Source: Roseovarius aestuarii (GTDB lineage: Bacteria; Pseudomonadota; Alphaproteobacteria; Rhodobacterales; Rhodobacteraceae). Taken from it: a stretch of DNA of 64,000 nucleotides. Below are positions 1-9,366 of the stretch, one piece after another. Location of the stretch: NCBI RefSeq assembly GCF_019966515.1, contig NZ_JAIMIB010000013.1, positions 78,308 through 142,307 on the forward strand. Direction: 5' to 3'. Every line of letters starts with the position of its first letter. Position 1 is the first letter of the stretch. The position numbers were made by a program, and so were the translations under genes. The notes below the pieces were generated by a model, which did not search any database, was not told the origin of the DNA, and saw nothing but the letters and a program-made list of their open reading frames with translations.

Positions 1-813
1 GTCGTAGAAATCCGCGGTGCAGCTGATGATCTGACCCTTGTAACCTTGCTGAAACAGCTGTTCGGCGATCGGGTGCACGTAATCGGAATAGCAGGTATCC
101 AGGCAGACGATATCCGGATTACCCGAAATGAGCTTGGTCACCACCGGTGCGAAATCTGTTGTCGCCGGGTCAAAGAGCAGCGGATCGTCGAGCATCTCGA
201 TCCCCGCCGCTTCGAACGCCGCGAGGTATGTCGCGACCGAAGGCAGGCCCAACGCGTCGTCCTGCGCGCACATCACAGCGGTCTTGAGGTCGGGCTTGTT
301 CTCGGCCAGCCATTCGACGCCGGTGACGTTGTAGATCGGATGCACCTCGGCGGGCGCAATCAGCGTCGTGGTGTCGGGACTGAGGTCCGAGGGCAAAAGC
401 GTCGAGAATAGCATGCCGGTCTTGTCTGCCACCGGCTGTACGCCGGGCCAGGTATCGCCGCCCAGCATCATGATGAAACTTACGCCATCCTCTCGGATCA
501 GCTTGGTCGCCCCGGTCCGGGCCTTGGCCGGATCATATTCGTTGTCGTAGCCCACGAACTCGACCATGTAGTCGCCGTCCGAAAGCTTGATGCCTCCTGC
601 GGCATTCACCCGCTCGGCCCAGATTTCGCACCCGTCGAGCCCCGGCTTGCCCCAGGCCGCCACCGGGCCGGTCAGCGGCGCCAGAAAGCCGATCTTGATT
701 ACTTTGTCTGCCGCATGCGCCATTCTGGCCATACCGCTTGTAGCCGCCGCGGCCGCTGTCGATTGCAGGAAGGTCCTGCGCGTCAGGCCTGACTTCACGA
801 TCTTGGATAACAT
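1..813 (-). CDS. ABC transporter substrate-binding protein, branched-chain amino acid type (partial, 3' end outside window)
   Basis: The first 271 codons are present; the C-terminus lies beyond the window edge. The protein opens with a twin-arginine leader (RRTFLQ near residue 12, then an alanine-rich stretch ending AHA), so Tat export to the periplasm is likely. The mature part starts with KIGFLAPLTGPVAAWG, typical of the Peripla_BP_6/LivJ family that binds amino acids, amides or urea for ABC importers. The ATG is preceded by AAGGGAGA at good spacing. The permease and ATPase genes are not in view. The upstream gap carries repeated palindromes that probably control this gene. The substrate cannot be inferred. 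Confidence 0.85.
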   Translation of the reverse strand, partial: MLSKIVKSGLTRRTFLQSTAAAAATSGMARMAHAADKVIKIGFLAPLTGPVAAWGKPGLDGCEIWAERVNAAGGIKLSDGDYMVEFVGYDNEYDPAKARTGATKLIREDGVSFIMMLGGDTWPGVQPVADKTGMLFSTLLPSDLSPDTTTLIAPAEVHPIYNVTGVEWLAENKPDLKTAVMCAQDDALGLPSVATYLAAFEAAGIEMLDDPLLFDPATTDFAPVVTKLISGNPDIVCLDTCYSDYVHPIAEQLFQQGYKGQIISCTADFYD

Positions 814-903
814 TGAATTTCTCCCTTGTTGAATAGCCCGTTTTCCGGGCCCCTTATTTTTTGCAAGCCTTTCAATAACCGATTTAATCGCACGAACCAG
901 GGG

Positions 904-1037
904 AACCAATTTCCGAAAATTGGTTGGCTTTACACTTAAGGGCTAGCAGGTAGATCCTAATTTGCCAACCAAAATTGGTTCTTTTCTGGTATTAATTGGT
1001 TTTTTGGTATTTTTTTGGTTCTAATTTTGAACCAATT
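904..1037. promoter_or_regulatory. Cluster of three AACCAA/TTGGTT palindromes (putative operators)
   Basis: Three inverted repeats share one half-site: AACCAATTT (904-912) with AAATTGGTT (917-925); AACCAA AA TTGGTT (967-980); and TTGGTTC (1015-1021) with GAACCAA (1029-1035). A further AATTGGTT lies at 994-1001. The cluster sits in the AT-rich gap upstream of the ABC substrate-binding gene and also upstream of the LamG-like gene at 1285, so it could serve either or both. The rest of 814-1284 shows no convincing gene. The binding protein is unknown; no regulator gene is adjacent. Confidence 0.6.
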
Positions 1038-1284
1038 GCGAGCTGAATTCTCGGATGAGACGAATGGCTAAAGAATCTTCCGCTCACGGATCAACCCCGC
1101 AAAACCATTGGCATTCTCCGAGATGTTGAGGTGCGAAGACGGTGACCGAACCGGTCTGTACCCACTTGCCGTTCAACCCGAAACCCATCTGATCTGCATT
1201 GATTGCAGCAGGCGCCAGCATAATTATCTTGCGCCAAACGCATACTCTGGGTCAGGATTGTACAATATTATTTTTGGGGGATTT

Positions 1285-1998
1285 ATGAAAAGACTTTACG
1301 TCGCGGCGTTGGCGCTCGGGTTGCAGTGTCAATCGGCGCAGGCCCAGACCACACTTCAGTCCGAAGATCTGGTAATCGATGAATTCAGGGACGTCGCACT
1401 TCAGTTCGATGGGAACTAGTCGGCAAGACTACCCGTCATTGGCGGATTTGATCTTGAGAATGGTGCAACGCTCGAAACTTGGATTGCGCCGAACTGGGCG
1501 AAAAGCCCCGAGGAAGACCCATGCATCTTTTCCTTACTTGAGGACGGTGCCACGGTGTTGGCAGTACATGTTGATAACGAGCTCAATTACATCGGGCTTC
1601 GTAGTGGCAACAGCTACGGCGGCTATAGTGTCGACATTGATCCGTCGGTATTAAATCATCTCGCTGTGGCAACTTTCGGCGGCTACTGGGACGTCTACTG
1701 GAACGGTGAACCTTCGGGCATGATCGCCCTGCCGGTACTTTCGGCACAAGCTGATGAGCTTGTCGTCGGCGGATGCGGCGCTGAGGATCAATCGTATATC
1801 GGGTGGATCAGCAACTTCAGACTTTGGAACACCATCGTCTTCTGGGACGACGTTTACGCATTTATGCCCGTTACGACGAACATCCTCGACGAAGGGCATC
1901 CGATGCAGCCGTTCATCCGTGCCATGACGCGCATCCACGAGAATGGCACACCGTATATCACAACCTTGAATGGTGTAACCGCGGAGCAAGAACAATGA
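1285..1998 (+). pseudogene. LamG/concanavalin-like exported protein interrupted by an in-frame amber codon
   Basis: The ATG at 1285 follows a G-rich ribosome binding site. A signal peptide (MKRLYVAALALGL to AQAQ) leads into VALQFDGN, the usual opening of a LamG jelly-roll domain. Codon 45 (1417-1419) is TAG. The same frame then stays open to 1998 and reads SARLPVIGGFDLENGATLETWI and later GWISNFRLWN, both LamG-like. The domain is therefore split by a single nonsense codon with no indel. The frame's terminal TGA overlaps the ATG of the next gene (ATGA at 1995-1998), so the two are translationally coupled. A recent pseudogene is the simplest reading; readthrough is not excluded. Confidence 0.65.
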
Positions 1999-2966
1999 AT
2001 TCATCTTCAACGCTTTACCGGGATTTCATGGTCAAGGTGTGGCGACCCGCGCGGTTCCTTTTGGTAACGGTGGCCGTCGCTGGCGTACCCGGTCAGTCCG
2101 ACGCCGGTCGGAAGAGGACGCAGGCACAGCAAACGCAGTCAGATCTGATCTTCTCCAGAGATCAGGATCTGAATGTTCATAACAAGTCAGAGTCGAAGAG
2201 AGAGTTCAAAGAGCAATATAACAAAGTAAATAAAGCAATCACGCAGCTCAAAAAAAACAATAACAACAATAATCTGGATTTCGAGGCATTGCAGCAGGCT
2301 GCTGAACAGGCCGACCTTGCGCAGATGCAAGCGGTCGACAGATTCAACGATGCAGCCAGACTGCACGGTGAAAAGAACACCGTCGTAACCCTGCAGGCGG
2401 TCAATCAGGCAATCCAGGATGTGATGACTGCAAATCAGAACAAAACGGCAGCAGAAAGCAACCTGTTGAATGTCGGGAATGCATCACAGCAGGATATCAA
2501 TATCATCCGGCAAGCCCGACAGAGAATGCAGCAGATACGTCTGGAGTTAGGCTTTAAAGTTGATGACCATCTTTGGAACAATTTAGCCCCGCCAGGTTTG
2601 AATCAGCAGGCCCAGCAGCAAGCGGCGCAACAGGCCACCCAGCAGGCACAGCAGCAGGCCGCCCAGCAGGCGCAGCAGCAAGCAGCCCAGCAGGCGCAGC
2701 AGCAAGCAGCCCAGCAGGCGCAGCAGCAGGCGGCCCAGCAGGCGCAGCAACAGGCCGCCCAGCAGGCGCAGCAGCAAGCAGCCCAGCAGGCACTTCTAAT
2801 TCATCAGGGCCCACAGCAGTTTGCGGCTCAACTCGCCTTGCAAGCACAGCAACAGGTGCAGGCACAGAATGCGGCCGCCAACAATAACAATAACAATAGT
2901 GTCTATGCGAGTTTTTCGCAGGCGCTGGCAGACCAGTATGAAGGTGTCGGTGCCCCGCTAGATTAA
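1995..2966 (+). CDS. Gln/Asn-rich low-complexity exported protein with QQAQQQAA repeats
   Basis: The start is an ATGA overlap with the preceding LamG frame. The 323-residue protein has an N-terminal hydrophobic segment (RFLLVTVAVAGVPGQSDA) that could be a signal peptide, then a charged, probably coiled-coil middle (about residues 45-195). Next comes a tract of seven QQAQQQAA units, then a second Gln-rich part. Two runs of six asparagines flank this core (KKNNNNNN near residue 87, AANNNNNN near residue 300). I recognise no family. The composition suggests an extended or aggregating surface or scaffold protein. It lies between two genes with LamG domains and probably shares their operon. Confidence 0.6.
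   Translation: MNSSSTLYRDFMVKVWRPARFLLVTVAVAGVPGQSDAGRKRTQAQQTQSDLIFSRDQDLNVHNKSESKREFKEQYNKVNKAITQLKKNNNNNNLDFEALQQAAEQADLAQMQAVDRFNDAARLHGEKNTVVTLQAVNQAIQDVMTANQNKTAAESNLLNVGNASQQDINIIRQARQRMQQIRLELGFKVDDHLWNNLAPPGLNQQAQQQAAQQATQQAQQQAAQQAQQQAAQQAQQQAAQQAQQQAAQQAQQQAAQQAQQQAAQQALLIHQGPQQFAAQLALQAQQQVQAQNAAANNNNNNSVYASFSQALADQYEGVGAPLD
2604..2793 (+). repeat. 24-bp tandem repeat encoding QQAQQQAA
   Basis: Seven near-identical 24-bp units (consensus starting CAGCAGGCGCAGCAGCAAG) are arrayed here. One 12-bp QQAT insert sits between units 1 and 2. Third-position variants (CAA/CAG, GCA/GCC/GCG) show the copies have begun to diverge. The repeat is inside the reading frame and changes of whole units would stay in frame. 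Confidence 0.85.
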
Positions 2967-3005
2967 ATTCCGCCTTTTCAATCCTCATTCCTCTGGAAAC
3001 ATGAA

Positions 3006-6000
3006 ATGACCCGCAAATTTACATTACCACGTACTATCGAGCGAGTTATGTTCGCTTTCATTATCCCCGGCCTCCTACTTGCGCCCGCAATACTCCTTTC
3101 TCTTGTCCTGCCAGCACAAGCTCAGGAAGAGTTGGAGTACCGCTGGAAGCAGATACAGGGGCCGAACGTCATCGGGCATATCAAACCAGTTGGTGTCGGT
3201 ATGGCCGGGAACGGCAAGTGGATTACAAGCCGCGCGTATCTGAACGGCAACAGGTCCGATTTTCGGTCTGGTAACGGCGTTGAAAAACAGCCGGACGTGC
3301 CCTGGGGCGCCGATTTCCGAGCTTCGCTCAACGAGCATCGAAGAGCCTTCGATCTGCCAGCCTACAGGAACGGGGTACTGGATAACACGCGGATTTTCGG
3401 TGATGCGGAAAGTGTCAAGACAGCCAACGACAAGCACTTTTTCTACTCGCGCAATGCAGAGATCGACAATAGCGGGACGATCTACTCCGTCTTCATTGGC
3501 GGAATTACAAGAAAGACGCCGGGCGCCAGCAGCATCGAACCCTTTCTCGGGACAGCTCACCTGACCGGTGACGCAGCTTTTCTAGAGGCTCTGACGGCGG
3601 ATATGGGCGTCAATGACGATGGCGTTATCTGGCGCATTGGCTGGGGGGAAGTTGACCCGGAGCATGGGGAGATCGTAAGCCCCGAGCATGACTCGAGGGG
3701 CGGTTGGCGTCTTCAGCGCTACACCGATGATGGTCGCTGGGAACGAACCTCCGGATGGGGGTTAAGGGTGGACGTGGATCCCGATGGAAACCCCTGGGTC
3801 GTCAATAATTTGGGGCATATCTGGTATTGGGACGGCAGCACATGGCATCGGATCGGTGGCGAGGCAAGCGACATCGCTGTCGGCTCGGAAGGCACAGTCT
3901 GGATGGTCCAGAAAGAAACCGGCAAGGTCGCCCGGCTTCGTGCCTGGCAGAAGGGATCGACCGAAGCACTGTGGGAAATCTACAGCGACTTTCCCGATGA
4001 TTTCGAGGCCGTGTACATCGCCGCCGGCGCATCCGGACAAGCGATCGTGTCGGATAACAAGGGCCGCCTCTGGCGCGCGGTCATCGATTTTCGAAAGCCT
4101 ACTGCAGACATCGAAACGGCGACCACCGCGATCCAGGTCGACAACATGCGCGACATCGCTGCGACCGGCCCGGTGACCGAGCGCACCACAAAGCGCACAA
4201 GGCAAAATCTGAGAATGGACGACGGCGGGGCAATCTCAACCTGGTTTCTGGTCGGGAACGCCGCGGCGGCGGGCCTGGATGCACCGCTCGTGATCGACGA
4301 GGCGACCCGGAAGATGTTGCAAGGCGAGCTTGGCGATATCGACCTTGAGGCCGAGCTTAACGTCACTGTGGGCGCGGCCGAAGACGGCTGTCTGATCTCG
4401 AATTGGGACGGGCAGCGGTCGCAATTCAGCATTTGCCTGTCGGCGGATTACGCCAATCTCTCGCTTCAAATCGGACGAGAGTTAGTCAGCGTGCCGGTCG
4501 GAGATGTTGCAGGTAAGCTGCAACACCTGGTGTTGGCGCTTGCCCACGAGGGTGAGGACAAGGAACTGACAGCCCGTCTCTGGCTCAACGGTACGGCCTA
4601 CGGACCCTGGTTCATGGATGGCGCCGTATCACCGAATGAAGAGCTGCGGATCGACCTGATCGTCGGTGCCCTGGCGCCGGGGCAGAAAGTATTTGGCGGC
4701 AGGATCGGCACAACACGCATATGGGCGGATTCACCGGACCCTGAACTGATCAGCAAAGCGCCCTTCGTTGATCAGATCGATCATCCAAGCCTTCCGGGCT
4801 ACCGCGACCTTGTCGCAGAGGCTGCCATGACGCCGAGTGACGGTACTATTCACATGACCGATCCAAGCTATCTTCCGGCCCGCATGTGGAGCCGAATGGG
4901 CGTCGACACGTTCAAACCAGTACCGCGCGAAAACACCAAGCAACAGGAAGGTGGTGGCAATTCACTTACCAAGGCGCTCGATGTGGTCGCGGATTTCGAA
5001 ATGCCGGATATATTCCGCTTCCGGATAAACGAGTCGGTAAGCGTGGGTCTGCCTCCGACACTGACGATCTTCAAGGATGGTGAAGAAGGCATAAGTGAAA
5101 CCAATTTCGTTCAGACGGGCCGGAATACGTATCGCGGCCTTGTTTCCCCCGTGGCAGGTGAACAAGGGCCCTTCGAAATTGAAATCGAAACGGCCGCGGT
5201 GCAGCAGGCGTTCAACGGGCGGACGCGTGAGATTGAAACCCGGAGCGTTCGCATCGGATCGGAGCGGCTTTATGAAGTGTCGCCCTATCCGGAATTCGGA
5301 CTGAACCAGCAAGAGTTCGGAACCAAGCTATCGGAACGGCTTGCAAGAATGAAGGTCAATGGAAGCAGTGAGGCGAAAGTTGCGGTCTCTGATAGCTTTG
5401 CATTCGAAAACATGGCCTGAAGTGTCGAATACAACTACCACGGCCAAGACATTACGCGCATGTCGCCGATGCCCGGAAGCGGCGGCAAGAAATTTGGCGC
5501 GAAGATTTTTCACATGTTCGATCCCGGCGACGAGAACAGCCGCGAATACACCGTGCAGGTGCCTGTAGTGATCCCATGGGGCACCAACTACTACCCCATT
5601 CTGTCAGGTGCTGTCCACGAGACCGAGAACGTCGCAAGCACAACGCGCGAACTCAAGGACAGCTTTGGTTTCAGTATCGGGGCGAGCATTTAGATCCCGA
5701 AAATTGGCGCGTTTTCAAACAATACCGAAGTTGAGCGGGCCGCAGAAATCATGAAATCCGAAAAGCGGACTGCGATCTATGCTAATGCCAATTATACGTT
5801 TTATGCACTTGTCGCGGATCGGTCGCGGCTGTCGCTGGATGTCAAATTCATCAAAGCGGTTGAAGATCTGCGTGACGGTCACCTGACGTTTCCCCGGTTC
5901 TTCGAGGATTTCGGCACCCATTTCGCAAACGCGGTCTCCTACGGTCAGAGGTCGCGTTTTCAAACACTCATCTCCGAAACAGGGATGAGAGAAGAAGTTT

Positions 6001-7220
6001 CGAAACAATGGGAGACGAAATCCGAAGCAGAGGGAGTCATCAAAGCCGTGGCGATTGGCGTCAGTGGCTCCTACAAGCAAGCTGGCAGTCAGGCTATTGA
6101 ATCCGAGCGGAAGTTCAGGGAAACGATTTCGGTCGTGCAAGGTGCTACGCTTTCAAACTCCAGCGATGAGATAACGCTGGGTGATAATCAGGAAGTGGTT
6201 GTGCCGGTGGCCTTTGATCTTCGGCCAATCTGGCAAGTTCTGTCACCGCTCTACTTTGATGATCCGGAAATCTTTGGCCGGTTGCGCAGTGAGATGCAGT
6301 TGGAGCTGTTTGACTATGCAATGGCTTCGGTGGATGAAGAGCTCTGGAACGACGAACAATTATTGCCGCAAGTCAGGCGGATCAAGTTGGAAAAACTTGT
6401 TCCGAAGGGCGTTAATGGCCGCAAAATCTAGGGAAAAATTGAAGCTAGCATTCACGATTGGGGGCGCGAAAACGAACAGCGTATCGTCCTTTGGGAAAAA
6501 ACCGAGGCCGAGGCAGTGGAGGCTGATCCAAGCGCTTCGGGCGGCGAACCCCAATACACTTTCACCGGATGGCATGATTTTGCGGGCACCAGTGAGGAGC
6601 TGAAAGACCGACGGGTGGAAATCAGTGCAAATCTTCAACTGACGGGTGCAAGCGACGTCTACGAGCCGCAAACTGCTCACTTTTTTGTCAGTGAATTTTC
6701 CGACAAGGGAGAGTTTCAGCCACTCACGACCGGTAAGGCCTGCACCTGCTTTGCAAAATGCAAAGAAGGGTACTCGGCGGCTGGCGCCAGTTGCTTGAAG
6801 AAATGCCCCGTAAATTTCGAAGCACGCGCAAGCAACACGTGCTACGGGTCCTATGATATGAACTTCGACAACCCAAACCGCGGTGACATGTATTTGGCGT
6901 GGGACATGGATGTCTGTGAGCAAGAATGGGGCAAGGGCAAGGGCGAACATCTGCCCGAACTTTTGGGAACGGTCGCAACCAAATGCGAAGAAGGGTTTTT
7001 CCGCGAGCGCGGTGCCACCTTTGGGATCTGCCTGCCGGATTGCAAATGGCACGGCCTGAAGAAGTCTGCGTTTGGAAACGCGACTTGTGTCAGGCCATCC
7101 CATGACCGGGAGTCAACGGCATTGAAGCCGGGACAGAATTCCTGCCCGACCGACTACGAGCGATCCAACATTCAGTGCCCTCACATTGCGGTGCACTTCA
7201 AATTGCTTCGACTGAACTGA
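3006..7220 (+). pseudogene. Large exported tectonin/LamG/MACPF/Cys-rich protein with three in-frame stop codons
   Basis: One frame runs for 1,404 codons and is broken only by TGA at 5418-5420 (codon 805), TAG at 5691-5693 (codon 896) and TAG at 6429-6431 (codon 1142). Parts in order: signal peptide or anchor (1-40); tectonin-like propeller repeats (about 245-360, for example GEASDIAVGSEGTVWMV); LamG-like region (about 425-580); MACPF/perforin domain (about 840-1130) with its signature FFEDFGTHF at 965-973; a Cys-rich tail (about 1246-1392). Homology-type features continue across every stop. The MACPF domain is split by the second stop. No frameshift is visible. MACPF proteins form membrane pores. 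If the stops are read as stops, only the 804-residue N-terminal part is made. A young pseudogene is most likely; recoding or sequencing error should be considered. Confidence 0.65.
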
Positions 7221-7489
7221 TCGAAACAAGAAATTCATGTGCTGGCCGTTCGGCAGCAAACACAATGACAGCGTTTAACAGCTCGCCGACATTTGAGCCG
7301 TTTGCAGCATTGGTCAAATTGGGCTCAGAGCCGCCTTCTGCACCGCAGCGGGGGTGACCCACTACGGCTCAACGCAAATCCATTTGCTGCATCGTGGCTC
7401 CCCGAACCGGGCATTTGTTAACAGCGCAGCATCTTTGCAATTAAATGTCAAAGGAGCGGGCTTTGCTGCTTTCTGGTCGATCCGACACA
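7221..7489. other. Gap without recognisable gene
   Basis: This stretch between the MACPF frame and the LysR remnant has only short, unconvincing reading frames. I see no hairpin, RNA gene or mobile-element signature in it. It is probably decayed sequence of the same island. Confidence 0.4.
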
Positions 7490-7873
7490 ATGTCCGGATA
7501 TGCCGCTGATCGTCTGCGCGTCACCGGCTCACTTGGCCATCCATGGCCGTCCCGGCGACCCAATGGCCCTTACCACGCATAACTGCCTGATCGACGAAAA
7601 TCCGGCAGACGCCGCCGCATGGCGGTTTCGAAAAGACGCCCGAGACATTGTGGTGAAGACTGCCGGAGCCTTCCATGCCAATACACCAGCCGCGATCGCA
7701 AATATGGCCATCGCCAGCCTCGGAAACGCCCGATGCCCGAGGTCCTGCTGGATCTGCCATTTTGCCCTCACGCGGCGAAAGTTAGGCTCGTCCGCGCGGA
7801 AGACGTTTGGGCGATGCGTAGCAAACGTCGGATTTCACGACTCAACGCCACCACAGCCATAACTTCACCTTAG
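7490..7873 (+). pseudogene. LysR-type regulator remnant (effector-binding domain fragment)
   Basis: The frame from about 7500 reads PLIVCASPAHLAIHGRP and then ALTTHNCLI and AWRF. This is the characteristic middle of the LysR substrate-binding domain (CASPAYLAxHGRP ... HNCL). The expected helix-turn-helix half is missing upstream. The continuation appears to shift frame near 7735, where the LPDFL-like part is read as EVLLDLPF in another frame. It is therefore a truncated, frameshifted relic. Its presence beside the MACPF block supports gene decay in this region. Confidence 0.5.
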
Positions 7874-8000
7874 TATTCAATCTCTGCCAAGAGCATTAGC
7901 TATCCTGGAACCGTCAAAGCAAGATTGATGGATAATAAGGCGGATATATATCCTCGTATTTGTACTAATATACTGATTTATAATTTTTGTTTTAATTTCT

Positions 8001-8086
8001 TGGTGCGGGCGGTGGGACTCGAACCCACACGGCCATTCGGCCTTCAGATTTTAAGTCTGATATGTCTACCATTCCATCACGCCCGC
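8001..8086 (-). tRNA. tRNA-Leu (anticodon TAA)
   Basis: Read on the minus strand, the sequence starts GCGGGCG and ends CGCCCGC-A-CCA, giving a perfect acceptor stem and an encoded CCA. The anticodon arm CAGAC-TTAAAAT-CTG carries TAA. The T arm contains GTTCGAGTCC. The long variable arm (GGCCGAATGGCC) is typical of tRNA-Leu. Length is 86 nt. Its 3' end faces the MACPF block. Confidence 0.95.
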
Positions 8087-8256
8087 ACGGCGCATCGGCC
8101 TTTTTGGACCGCAGATTCTTCCTACCGCCACAAGCCGCTGAAAACAACGCAGTTTACGCAGAGAATGTCAGGAGCTTAAGCCTTATGCGCCCACCACATC
8201 GATGGCCCGGACCAAGTTTGTCGTGCGCAGGCGTTCTGGCACGGGTGTGGCGCTGA

Positions 8257-8802
8257 TCAAAGCTCTTGTTCGCCCTTTTCCAGGCTCGGCAGGAGTGCAC
8301 GCTCTGACAGCCACGGATTCAGCGCCAGCGCCTGGCGCAGGCTCAGCGCCGCTTCGGCCTTACGCTCCAGCCCCACAAGCGTGAGTGCCCGCCCCGCCAG
8401 CGCCGCAACGTGACGGGGGGAGAGTTCGATCGCGCGATCGAGATCCGGCAGGGCCGTGGCGAAATCCTGGCGCAGGAAATTCACAAAGGCACGCTGATTG
8501 TAGCCCTCGGCATAGGCCGGACAGTAGGCGACCAAAGCATCCAGCGCCACCATCGCACCGTCATAATCATAGGCCGCGCGGCGGCTCATACCCTCGTCCA
8601 GCAGTTCCTGCGCATAGGTATCCGGCGCATCCGCCCAATATTGCCACATGTCATTAGCGATCTGGCGCGCCGCCATTTCTGTCGGAGCCTGTTGCACCGC
8701 CTCTATCAGCCCGCTGAGGGCATCGCTGTGATCGGGCGCATCAGGGCAGGTCTGGGCGAAGGCGGGGCCGGCTAGGATCAGGGCAAATATCGCGTGTCTC
8801 AT
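8257..8802 (-). CDS. Periplasmic TPR-repeat protein
   Basis: The chosen ATG gives a clean signal peptide (MRHAIFALILAGPAFAQ); a start 12 codons upstream would bury it. The mature protein of about 165 residues contains tetratricopeptide-like helices: AYDYDGAMVALDALVAYCPAYAEGYN, then RQDFATALPDLDRAIELSP, then RKAEAALSLRQALALNP. Such small TPR proteins act as protein-binding scaffolds in the periplasm; the partner is unknown. Its promoter region abuts the end of the Lrp regulator gene, and both run on the minus strand. Confidence 0.8.
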   Translation of the reverse strand: MRHAIFALILAGPAFAQTCPDAPDHSDALSGLIEAVQQAPTEMAARQIANDMWQYWADAPDTYAQELLDEGMSRRAAYDYDGAMVALDALVAYCPAYAEGYNQRAFVNFLRQDFATALPDLDRAIELSPRHVAALAGRALTLVGLERKAEAALSLRQALALNPWLSERALLPSLEKGEQEL

Positions 8803-8834
8803 GCCGCTGTATAATGGCGCACGGAAACGTGAGG

Positions 8835-9311
8835 TCAAATCACATCCGAGACAACACTTTCCTTGACCGACTGCATGGCCACGTGGGTCGAGGTATGTGC
8901 CACATATGGCAGGGTCGAGATTTGCTCGCCCAGCACCCGCCGGTAATCGCTCATGTTTTGCGTACGGATCTTCATCAGGTAATCGAAATCGGCAGCAATC
9001 ATATGCACCTGTTCGATCTCTGGGATCTTGGCCACCGCTGCGTTGAACGCTGATAACGCCTTTTCCCGCGTATCGGTCAGGCGCACTTCGACAAAGCTCA
9101 CATGGTCCATACCCAGCCGGATCGGGTCGAACAGAGCGGAATAACCGATGATCACCCCTTCGGCCTCGAGACGCCGCAGCCGGGCCTGAGTGGGCGATTT
9201 CGAGAGACCGATCTCACGCGCCAGATCGGTGATGCTGATTCGACCATCGCCCGAAAGCACGCGAAGGATCGCCTTGTCGAATCTATCCAGCTCTATCTTT
9301 TCACTTTGCAT
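8835..9311 (-). CDS. putR: Lrp/AsnC-family activator of proline utilisation (PutR-like)
   Basis: 158 residues with the family layout: N-terminal helix-turn-helix (FDKAILRVLSGDGRISITDLAREIGLSKSPTQARLRRLEAEG, about 11-52) and a C-terminal RAM ligand-binding domain (VSFVEVRLTDTREKALSAFNAAV onward). It is transcribed divergently from putA, as putR is in Rhodobacter capsulatus, where PutR activates putA in response to proline. The start at MQSEKIELD was chosen because the longer frame runs through the regulatory region. A 13-bp inverted repeat in the shared gap is the likely binding site. Confidence 0.9.
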   Translation of the reverse strand: MQSEKIELDRFDKAILRVLSGDGRISITDLAREIGLSKSPTQARLRRLEAEGVIIGYSALFDPIRLGMDHVSFVEVRLTDTREKALSAFNAAVAKIPEIEQVHMIAADFDYLMKIRTQNMSDYRRVLGEQISTLPYVAHTSTHVAMQSVKESVVSDVI

Positions 9312-9366
9312 ATAAAAACTCCTATTCTCAATCCATATGGCCTGAAAATTTGAATACTTCAGGAAG

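Noticed and set aside
2604..2793. CRISPR array
   Set aside because: The 24-bp units are contiguous with no spacers and lie in frame in a coding region.
2554..2988. Proline/alanine-rich frames opposite and beside the repeat region
   Set aside because: They arise from translating the 24-bp CAG-rich repeat in other frames; none has a signal, ribosome binding site or family match.
1..8000. tRNA-Leu-integrated island with att repeats
   Set aside because: I searched the left side by eye for a copy of the tRNA 3' end (GGTTCGAGTCCC-type) and found none.
7925..8179. Open frame reading ARAVGLEPTRPFGLQILS
   Set aside because: It is the antisense translation of tRNA-Leu, a well-known spurious protein.
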